From the NCBI GenBank assembly GCA_000431335.1, contig FR888035.1:1-13147 (forward strand): DNA of 13,147 nt, given 5' to 3'. The notes beneath the pieces are model-generated. The model did no database searches. It was not told the DNA's origin and was given only the letters and a program-made list of their open reading frames with translations. Position numbers and translations under genes: made by a program. The DNA is from Clostridium sp. CAG:343. Its GTDB lineage: Bacteria; Bacillota; Clostridia; TANB77; CAG-508. Positions 8,376-13,147 of the stretch are shown here, piece after piece (the stretch's first letter is position 1; every line of letters begins with the position of its first letter).

Positions 8376-8404
8376 ATTTTACACTAAATTGCAAAAATTT
8401 ACAA
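8376..8404 (-). promoter_or_regulatory. sigma-A type promoter for the femAB-alr-DUF1189-ftsH cluster
   Basis: On the minus strand TTGTAA (8404-8399) and TAAAAT (8381-8376) are separated by exactly 17 bp. This predicts a start near 8369 and a leader of about 85 nt before the ATG at 8285. It is the best match in the interval. No other promoter of comparable quality was noticed inside the cluster, though I did not search every gene exhaustively. Confidence 0.6.
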
Positions 8405-8409
8405 GTAAT

Positions 8410-8459
8410 TTATATTTAAGTTTTAGTATTTTGTAGAAATAAAATTAAAACTTATATAA
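8410..8459. repeat. imperfect AT-rich inverted repeat just upstream of the cluster promoter
   Basis: TTATATTTAAGTTTTA (8410-8425) and TAAAACTTATATAA (8446-8459) are inverted copies apart from a 2-nt bulge, with a 20-nt loop. It ends 6 bp upstream of the -35 box. It could be a regulator site or an AT-rich hairpin; chance is possible in such AT-rich sequence. Confidence 0.4.
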
Positions 8460-8566
8460 AGTTAGTTATAACATTTTACATTTATTTCCTAAAAATACCA
8501 AAATTACACACTACATAGATTATATATTCTAAAAAAATATTTAAATAATTAATTATTGTTAAAATT

Positions 8567-8609
8567 AATATGAGAAATCCTATTTTAGTGGGATTTCTCA
8601 TATTTTTAT
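8567..8609. terminator. strong intrinsic-type hairpin downstream of leuS, probably bidirectional
   Basis: AATATGAGAAATCC (8567-8580) and GGATTTCTCATATT (8591-8604) are perfect complements over 14 bp with a 10-nt loop. On the plus strand it runs into TTTATTTATT. On the minus strand it is flanked by an A-run and followed by TTTT a few bases on. As no plus-strand gene ends here, its likely job is to stop transcription from leuS, about 185 nt past that stop codon. Confidence 0.65.
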
Positions 8610-8666
8610 TTATTCTCTTCTTTAAACCTTTTAAGCTAATCTTATATCCATTTGCCTCAAATCTCG

Positions 8667-8701
8667 AAATTAGTTTTTAAATCACATTTTAAAACTAATT
8701 T
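8667..8701. repeat. 16-bp inverted repeat with a 3-nt loop, downstream of leuS
   Basis: AAATTAGTTTTTAAAT (8667-8682) pairs with ATTTTAAAACTAATTT (8686-8701) at 15 of 16 positions around CAC. There is no U-run on either side, so it is not a standard terminator. It could protect the leuS mRNA 3' end or be a protein-binding palindrome. Confidence 0.5.
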
Positions 8702-8788
8702 AATATAAATTTTTTTCAATACAAATATATTGTTGTATTTCTATAAAAGCATAAATTTTTACGAAGTTCCTTTAAAAATTTTTATAAA

Positions 8789-11203
8789 TTATTTTACAAC
8801 TATATTAACTAATTTTTTAGGTACAACTATTTCTTTTACAATAGTTTTTCCATCTATTCTCATCTTTACATTTTCAATTTTTTTTGCCGTCTCTTTCATT
8901 TCCACTTCAGTATACGAAACTGGTACTTGTACTTTTCCTCTTAATACACCATTGACTTGTACTACCATTTCATATGTATCATTCTCTAATTTTGATTTAT
9001 CGTATGTAGGCCATGATTCATATGCAATTGTTTCTTTATTATTAAACACTTCACTCCATATTTCTTCTGTAATATGTGGAACAATTGGATTCATTAATTT
9101 GATAAAATTTTTAGCATATTCCAAATTCCATGATTTTTCTTTATAAACTGCATTTACAAATATCATCATTTGTGAAATTGCAGTATTAAAATTTAATGTT
9201 TCATAATCATCCGTTACTTTTTTTACTGTTTGATTATATATTTTATCTAAATTTGGATTATCTTTAAATTCTCTTTTTTCTTCATGATATAATCTCCAAA
9301 CACGATCCAAGAATTTTTTTATACCTCTAACTGCTTCATCATTCCATGGCTTGTCAGCCTCAAGTGGTCCCATAAACATTTCATACATTCTAAGTGTATC
9401 TGTTCCATATTGCTTTTCTATATCATCTGGATTTACCACATATTTTGGAAAACGTTTGCCCATTTTTATACCATTTGAGCCTAATATCATACCTTGATGA
9501 ACAAGCTTCTTGAATGGTTCTTTAACACTAACCAACCCTTGATCAAATAAGAAATTATTCCACATTCTAGAATATAATAAATGTCCGACTGCATGTTCTG
9601 GACCTCCTATGTATAAATCTACTGGCATCCAATGTTCAATTAATTTTGGATCAGCAAACATTTTATCATTTTTAGGATCTAAATATCTTAGAAAATACCA
9701 ACTTGATCCAGCAGAGCCTGGCATTGTAGATGTTTCTCTAACACCTTTCACTCCATTTATCTCAACACTTTTCCATTCAACAGCGTTCTCTAATGGTGCC
9801 TTACCATTTTTTCCCTTATAATCATCCATCATTGGTAGTGTTAATGGTAACTCGCTATCTTTAAGTACTACATCTTTTCCATTCTCTAGATGAACAATTG
9901 GAATAGGCTCTCCCCAGAATCTTTGACGTGCAAAAATCCATTCTCTTATATGGTAATTATTTTTTCTTTTTCCACACCCCATTTTAACTAGTTTTTCTGT
10001 AATAGCCTTTTTGGCTTCTTCAACAACTAATCCTGTAAATTCTTCACTATTAATTAATTTGCAATTATTATTTAAATAATCTTTTTTTTCAAAAGCACAT
10101 TCTTTAGTATCACGACCAGCTATTACTTGAATCATAGGCAAATTGTATTTTTGTGCATATTCAAAATCTCTTTGATCATGACTTGGAACCGCCATAACAG
10201 CCCCAGTACCATAAGTAGCTAAAACAAAATCTCCTAAAACTATTGGCACTTCTTTACCATTAACAGGATTAATTGCAAATATTCCTTCCAACTTAACACC
10301 ACTTTTGATTTTATTAAGTTCTGTCCTGTCGAAATCTGATTTTTTTGCAGTTTTTTCTCGATATTTGACTACTTCATCCCAGTTTTTTATTCTATCTTTT
10401 AATTTATCCACTAATTCATTTTCAGGTGCCAACACCATAAATGTAATACCATATATAGTTTCTATACATGTAGTAAATATTGAAAATTTGCCACCATCTT
10501 TAATTTTAAATTCAACTTCTACACCTTCAGATTTTCCAATCCAATTTCTTTGCATCTCTTTTGTAGATTCTGGCCAATCAAGTTCATTTAATCCATTTAA
10601 TAGTTTTTCAGCATATGCAGGCATATCTATAATCCATTGTTTCATATTTTTACGTACTACAGGATATCCTCCTCTTTCACTCTTACCATCTATAACTTCG
10701 TCATTCGCCAAAACAGTACCTAATTCTTCACACCAATTAACTGGCATATCTATTTGTTTAGCCAATCCAGCCTCATATAGTTTTTTGAATATCCATTGAG
10801 TCCATTTATAATAGCTAGGATCACTAGTAGATATTACTCTATCCCAATCATATGAAAATCCTAATCTTTCTAATTGACCTTGGAATGTTTTGATATTTTT
10901 TTGTGTAAATTCAGCAGGATGATTTCCTGTTTGTATTGCATATTGTTCAGCAGGAAGACCAAAAGAATCATATCCAATTGGATGCAGAACATTATATCCT
11001 TGCATTCTCTTCATACGTGATATTATATCTGTTGCAGTATAACCTTCAGGGTGCCCTGCATGAAGCCCCACACCAGATGGATATGGGAACATATCAAGTG
11101 CATAATATTTAGGTTTTGAAAAATCCCATATATTAACTTTAAATGTATTGTTTTCTTTCCAATAATTCTGCCACTTTTTTTCTATTTCTGTAAAATTATA
11201 CAT
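8789..11203 (-). CDS. leuS: leucyl-tRNA synthetase, with divergent KMSKS and editing-site residues
   Basis: The enzyme charges tRNA-Leu with leucine. The 804-residue length is normal for a bacterial LeuRS. HAGH (48-51, the HIGH motif) lies in a typical MFPYPSG...GHPEGYTATDI N-terminus. The CP1 editing insert (about 225-410) keeps GTGAVMAVPSHDQRDFE (332-348). The anticodon-binding domain begins near MGPLEADKPW, and the C-terminal domain has NGVLRGK (751-757). Two sites differ from common LeuRS: the KMSKS loop reads K580-M-G-K-R with FPKYVVNPDDI after it, and the threonine-rich editing motif TTRPDT reads TTCIET (244-249). These may mark a LeuRS subgroup rather than damage, as the rest is intact. 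The start at 11203 follows AAAGGAG. It has its own leader with no T-box visible, unlike many firmicute leuS genes. Confidence 0.97.
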   Translation of the reverse strand: MYNFTEIEKKWQNYWKENNTFKVNIWDFSKPKYYALDMFPYPSGVGLHAGHPEGYTATDIISRMKRMQGYNVLHPIGYDSFGLPAEQYAIQTGNHPAEFTQKNIKTFQGQLERLGFSYDWDRVISTSDPSYYKWTQWIFKKLYEAGLAKQIDMPVNWCEELGTVLANDEVIDGKSERGGYPVVRKNMKQWIIDMPAYAEKLLNGLNELDWPESTKEMQRNWIGKSEGVEVEFKIKDGGKFSIFTTCIETIYGITFMVLAPENELVDKLKDRIKNWDEVVKYREKTAKKSDFDRTELNKIKSGVKLEGIFAINPVNGKEVPIVLGDFVLATYGTGAVMAVPSHDQRDFEYAQKYNLPMIQVIAGRDTKECAFEKKDYLNNNCKLINSEEFTGLVVEEAKKAITEKLVKMGCGKRKNNYHIREWIFARQRFWGEPIPIVHLENGKDVVLKDSELPLTLPMMDDYKGKNGKAPLENAVEWKSVEINGVKGVRETSTMPGSAGSSWYFLRYLDPKNDKMFADPKLIEHWMPVDLYIGGPEHAVGHLLYSRMWNNFLFDQGLVSVKEPFKKLVHQGMILGSNGIKMGKRFPKYVVNPDDIEKQYGTDTLRMYEMFMGPLEADKPWNDEAVRGIKKFLDRVWRLYHEEKREFKDNPNLDKIYNQTVKKVTDDYETLNFNTAISQMMIFVNAVYKEKSWNLEYAKNFIKLMNPIVPHITEEIWSEVFNNKETIAYESWPTYDKSKLENDTYEMVVQVNGVLRGKVQVPVSYTEVEMKETAKKIENVKMRIDGKTIVKEIVVPKKLVNIVVK

Positions 11204-11231
11204 TTTATATCTCTCCTTTTATTATTTGGTA

Positions 11232-11265
11232 GTGTAAACTAATTTTATATTACATTTAGTTACAC
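11232..11265. promoter_or_regulatory. inverted repeat in the leuS leader, possible operator or mRNA hairpin
   Basis: GTGTAAACTAA (11232-11242) and TTAGTTACAC (11256-11265) are inverted copies with one bulged A and a 13-nt loop. It ends 28 bp before the leuS start, downstream of the candidate promoter at 11282-11290, so it could bind a repressor or fold in the leader RNA. Confidence 0.4.
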
Positions 11266-11281
11266 ACCTGTATTTTCAAGG

Positions 11282-11290
11282 TTTATATCA
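11282..11290 (-). promoter_or_regulatory. candidate extended -10 promoter for leuS
   Basis: On the minus strand TGATATAAA reads as TG-n-TATAAA, an extended -10 box. The -35 region at 17-bp spacing (TCATTT) is poor. It would give a leader of about 70 nt. The call rests on the -10 alone. Confidence 0.35.
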
Positions 11291-11311
11291 TTTTTTACAA
11301 TAAAAAATGAT
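11287..11311. repeat. 10-bp perfect hairpin between leuS and the transposase remnant
   Basis: ATCATTTTTT (11287-11296) and AAAAAATGAT (11302-11311) pair perfectly around a 5-nt loop. Seven T residues follow six bases later on the plus strand, so it might weakly stop plus-strand transcription. It overlaps the region where the -35 element of leuS would lie. Confidence 0.45.
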
Positions 11312-11325
11312 CTTCCCTTTTTTTA

Positions 11326-11334
11326 TGGTATAAT
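11326..11334 (+). promoter_or_regulatory. extended -10 promoter facing the transposase remnant
   Basis: TGGTATAAT is a consensus extended -10 (TG-n-TATAAT) 45 bp ahead of the remnant's ATG at 11380, which also has an upstream AAAGGA. There is no good -35. It probably once drove the transposase and may still fire. Confidence 0.5.
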
Positions 11335-11379
11335 TGTTACAATGAATAACCAATAATTACCATAAAGGAATGGTGTATC

Positions 11380-11827
11380 ATGTATACAATTATACCTCTA
11401 TTACTAGCTCATATTCAAGAGCTAAATAAACAAATTTAATTTTTATTCAAATTTATTGTTAAAAATATACCTTTAAACTTAGAAAAATCTAAAGATGATT
11501 CTTTGTTTTCTCCTAAATACAATAAATTAAAAGTTGATAAATTGCCTTTGATTAAAGTTCCTAAAAAGAAAGATTACAAGCAACTTTTAAATCAATATCT
11601 TAAAGAACATGATAAGCCTTTGAAACCTATATTAAATCTCGTGGTAAAAATCCTGTTCCTAATGATGCTCACTGGCTTATTACAACTTTTTAAGACTACA
11701 TTCTTACACCTACTGGAAACCATTAAATGAAGTGCCAGAACTAGAAAAAGCTGAACTTATGCCTGCTAAATGGCAAATATTAATTGAACTTTCTCAGCAA
11801 TTAATCATCAAACAACAAGAAACTTAA
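11380..11827 (+). pseudogene. internally deleted, decayed DDE-type transposase (insertion sequence remnant)
   Basis: The ATG at 11380 opens MYTIIPLLLAHIQELNKQI, then a TAA (11437-11439). The same frame continues as FLFKFIVKNIPL and ...KVDKLPLIKVPKKKDYKQLL to KPLKPI (ending near 11632). A frameshift near 11633-11640 leads to SRGKNPVPNDA. Then, from 11669, a third frame reads SLAYYNFLRLHSYTYWKPLN...MPAKWQILIELSQQL and stops at 11825-11827. In intact clostridial transposases of this type, as I remember them, KPLKP precedes a zinc ribbon and AYYNFLRPHSYNYWKPLN lies at the far C-terminus, so the zinc ribbon and nearly all the DDE core are missing. About 150 codons remain where I would expect roughly 450. 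It cannot be active. Terminal inverted repeats and target duplications were not identified, so the element's borders are unknown. Family naming is from memory. Confidence 0.7.
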
Positions 11828-12058
11828 TTTACTGTAACTTCATACTTTACCTTACTTCGGCTTAACCAACTTAAAATGCATTTACACCTTGCAAGTGACC
11901 ACTTGACAAAACATTTACAAATATCGTTAAAATTGTTTAGTCTGAAGTATTATTTATCATGCTTTTTTTGTATATTTTTAACTTTTCAATGTGCTTTTAC
12001 TTTAAATATTATATCATGTTTGAAGTGGATACTTTTGTTACTTTGCTCAACGCCATAA

Positions 12059-12208
12059 GCTTTCTGGTACCACGGGTATAACCTGTGGTTTACCACTAAA
12101 GTTAATAAAAATAAACCAACTAAGTCGACTTTTACTGGAGCAGTTAAGCAACAGCTTACGAACTATAACACTCTCTTTCTAAAAACATTATATATGAAAT
12201 CTTCTTAA
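12059..12208 (+). other. unassigned 49-codon open stretch without a start codon
   Basis: The frame runs from just after a TAA (12056-12058) to a TAA at 12206-12208, beginning AFWYHGYNLWFTTKVNKNK and continuing through KSTFTGAVKQQLTNYN. There is no plausible start and no ribosome site, and GC content is higher than in the neighbouring genes. It could be a gene fragment brought in with the insertion sequence, or chance. I do not recognise it. Confidence 0.25.
12065..12095. repeat. GC-rich hairpin in otherwise AT-rich sequence
   Basis: TGGTACCACGGGT (12065-12077) pairs with ACCTGTGGTTTACCA (12081-12095) around a 3-nt loop, with one wobble pair and a TT bulge. It has the most GC-rich stem in the window. 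No U-run follows, so it is not a terminator. It may be part of a mobile-element end or an RNA structure. Confidence 0.5.
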
Positions 12209-12223
12209 AATTCAATGGGAGTA

Positions 12224-12252
12224 TGGAGAATTTTGTTATTTTATAGTATAAT
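12224..12252 (+). promoter_or_regulatory. promoter for the unknown gene at 12291
   Basis: A perfect TATAAT (12247-12252) lies 17 bp after TGGAGA (12224-12229; four of six matches to the -35 consensus). The predicted leader is about 30 nt and ends in a strong AAAGGAG ribosome site 7 nt before the ATG. Confidence 0.6.
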
Positions 12253-12290
12253 AAGTTTAAATTTAAGCCAATTATTAAAGGAGATATTTA

Positions 12291-12773
12291 ATGAACGAAA
12301 TAAAAGAATACAATGACTTATCAATAAATAAATATGGTACAATTGGTTCGCTAATGAATGGATATTTAGATTCTTATTTAAATAGAGATGAAATTGAAGT
12401 TATTAATAAAAATATAGACATTCTAAATAAGAAACTGGAAGATTTTAATATATTTAAGTATAAGATTATAAATAGATATAAAATTAGAAATTTAATTGTG
12501 AAAGTTCTTTCAGAAGAAAAAGACGATTTTATAGAAATTGCTGTAGATTTATTAAATTTGTCAGAAGACAATTTTGAAAATATTATAGATGGATTTATGA
12601 AACTAACAAAAAATGATATTGATGTATTATACTATAATCTTTGGAAAAAACGTGGAGTAGATTACGCAATAAAAATAAAAGGAAATTTGACTGATAAAGA
12701 CGAAATTGAAAGAGCACTAAAACAAATAGAATTTGATGGCAAATATGCCATTAGTTCATCCTACTTACAATGA
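12291..12773 (+). CDS. hypothetical helical, charged protein (no family recognised)
   Basis: The 160-residue product has no signal peptide or membrane segment. It is rich in Lys, Glu, Asp, Asn and Ile, and looks mostly helical: 31-51 (DRDEI-like start through NKKLEDFNIF), 57-76, 77-107 and 109-150. I see no catalytic motif and no nucleic-acid-binding fold. It has its own promoter and a strong ribosome site, so it is expressed as the first gene of a plus-strand operon. The last residues of this frame (KYAISSSYLQ) are less convincing than the overlapping +1 frame, which continues for another 34 codons or so (see 12736-12867). The intact ancestor may therefore be about 191 residues. The next gene encodes a probable HD-domain protein 15 nt after the end of that extension. 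Function is unknown. Confidence 0.7.
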   Translation: MNEIKEYNDLSINKYGTIGSLMNGYLDSYLNRDEIEVINKNIDILNKKLEDFNIFKYKIINRYKIRNLIVKVLSEEKDDFIEIAVDLLNLSEDNFENIIDGFMKLTKNDIDVLYYNLWKKRGVDYAIKIKGNLTDKDEIERALKQIEFDGKYAISSSYLQ

Positions 12774-12867
12774 AAACATTTATAACATATATTTAGATGA
12801 GATATTTACTAATGCATCATATCGAGATGATTGGAATAAATTCTTAGAAGATATAGAAAATAGTTAA
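12736..12867 (+). pseudogene. probable frameshifted 3' end of the 12291 gene, or an overlapping 43-codon gene
   Basis: In the +1 frame an ATG at 12736 (MANMPLVHPTYNENIYNIYL...) runs to TAA at 12865-12867, ending YRDDWNKFLEDIENS. Its acidic, Asn- and Ile-rich composition matches the upstream gene. Removing one A from the AAA at 12741-12743 would fuse both into 191 residues. There is no ribosome site for an independent start, so a frameshifted tail is likelier than a separate gene. Confidence 0.5.
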
Positions 12868-12882
12868 GGGAGAATAATAAAA

Positions 12883-13147
12883 ATGAGTAAATATTATGAC
12901 AATATTAGCAAAGAAATAAAAGATTATTTTGAAATTTTAGAGCCAAATTTCCCAGAATGGTTAAATGAATATATAGATACAAAAGAATTATTATCACAGC
13001 AATATATTAGTGTTACTTGTGGCACTATTTATTCAGACTTATTTGAAAGCGATTTTTTCTTTTCAAGTCTAGACCATTCTGTTGCAGTTGCTTTAATTGT
13101 TTGGCATTTTACACATGATAAAAAACAAACTTTATCTGGATTATTTC
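12883..13147 (+). CDS. probable HD-domain phosphohydrolase-like protein, cut by the window edge
   Basis: Only the first 88 codons are present. The start at 12883 follows GGGAG at 12868-12872. The stretch F60-S-S-L-D-H-S-V-A-V-A-L with WHFTHDKKQTLSGLF (74-88) resembles the first helix pair of HD-superfamily proteins: H65 would be the first metal ligand and the next residues, beyond the window, should read H-D. HD proteins hydrolyse nucleotides or other phosphates. It is 15 nt downstream of the reading frame that extends the unknown gene, so the two are probably co-transcribed. The family is inferred from a partial motif recognised by eye; without the HD pair itself it is not proved. Confidence 0.55.
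   Translation, partial: MSKYYDNISKEIKDYFEILEPNFPEWLNEYIDTKELLSQQYISVTCGTIYSDLFESDFFFSSLDHSVAVALIVWHFTHDKKQTLSGLF

Larger units (their letters stand above)
8286..8788. other. gene-free interval between leuS and the cell-envelope cluster
   Basis: These 503 bp hold no credible gene on either strand. They contain the promoter for the downstream cluster, a terminator-like hairpin and two long AT-rich inverted repeats, each listed separately. Near the leuS stop there is also a small 7-bp inverted repeat (AATACAA/TTGTATT, about 8719-8738). I saw no riboswitch or tRNA. Confidence 0.7.
11828..12290. other. interval after the transposase remnant with little coding signal
   Basis: These 463 bp contain no convincing gene. 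Up to about 12050 the sequence is AT-rich with scattered stops; a small palindrome CAAGTGACCACTTG lies near 11893-11906. From 12059 to 12208 one plus-strand frame is open, listed separately, and the promoter of the next gene is at 12224-12252. The right part of the dead insertion sequence probably extends into this stretch, but I cannot mark its end. Confidence 0.5.

Noticed and set aside
11503..11730. Plus-strand reading frame of 75 codons starting at a TTG
   Set aside because: Its first part is the transposase N-terminal region read from an internal codon, and its last part is out-of-frame sequence after the frameshift; it is not a separate gene.
11876..12058. Plus-strand 60-codon frame rich in Leu, Phe and Cys
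   Set aside because: There is no ribosome site, the composition is typical of random AT-rich sequence, and it resembles nothing I know.
12065..12078. TGGTACCACGGG resembles the T-box core sequence
   Set aside because: There is no stem I, no antiterminator partner, no U-run and no aminoacyl-tRNA synthetase or amino-acid gene downstream on that strand.

Overview
The window looks like chromosomal DNA from a very AT-rich Bacillota, most likely an uncultured clostridium. The evidence is third-position A/T almost throughout, WhiA, PrmC, FtsH and FemAB genes of firmicute type, AGGAG-like ribosome sites, and a transposase remnant of a type I know from Clostridia. I cannot place it more finely. All family assignments come from reading the sequence and from memory; no search was run.

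Layout. From 1 to 8285 there is one long minus-strand gene cluster, transcribed from a recognisable promoter at about 8376-8404. In transcription order it holds a FemAB-type peptidoglycan aminoacyltransferase, an alanine-racemase-like enzyme, a DUF1189 membrane protein, ftsH, prmC, whiA (broken by a frameshift) and hemW. The first three and ftsH are tightly packed, and the racemase stop codon directly abuts the next ATG. Two similar hairpins follow ftsH and whiA and may tune read-through. A 503-bp gene-free stretch (8286-8788) carries AT-rich inverted repeats and a terminator-like hairpin, and separates this cluster from leuS (8789-11203, minus), which has its own leader. To the right, on the plus strand, lies a decayed, internally deleted transposase (11380-11827), then 463 bp with little coding signal but a GC-rich hairpin (12065-12095). 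Next comes a short accessory operon: an unknown helical protein whose 3' end looks frameshifted (12291-12867), and the first 88 codons of a probable HD-domain protein (12883-window end).

How the genes fit. The main cluster mixes cell-envelope work (peptide-bridge addition, D-amino-acid supply, membrane-protein quality control) with translation and division housekeeping (release-factor methylation, WhiA, heme/radical-SAM HemW). The right-hand 2 kb has the character of an accessory or insertion site.

Points most worth a second look: the +1 frameshift in whiA at about 2019-2021, a second apparent +1 frameshift at about 12741-12743, the transposase reduced to its two ends, the repeated intergenic hairpin, unusual signature residues in LeuRS and the racemase, and the unknown gene beside the HD-domain gene. 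I found no CRISPR array, tRNA, rRNA or convincing defence system. The unknown/HD pair is the only candidate for something undescribed, and the evidence for it is thin.
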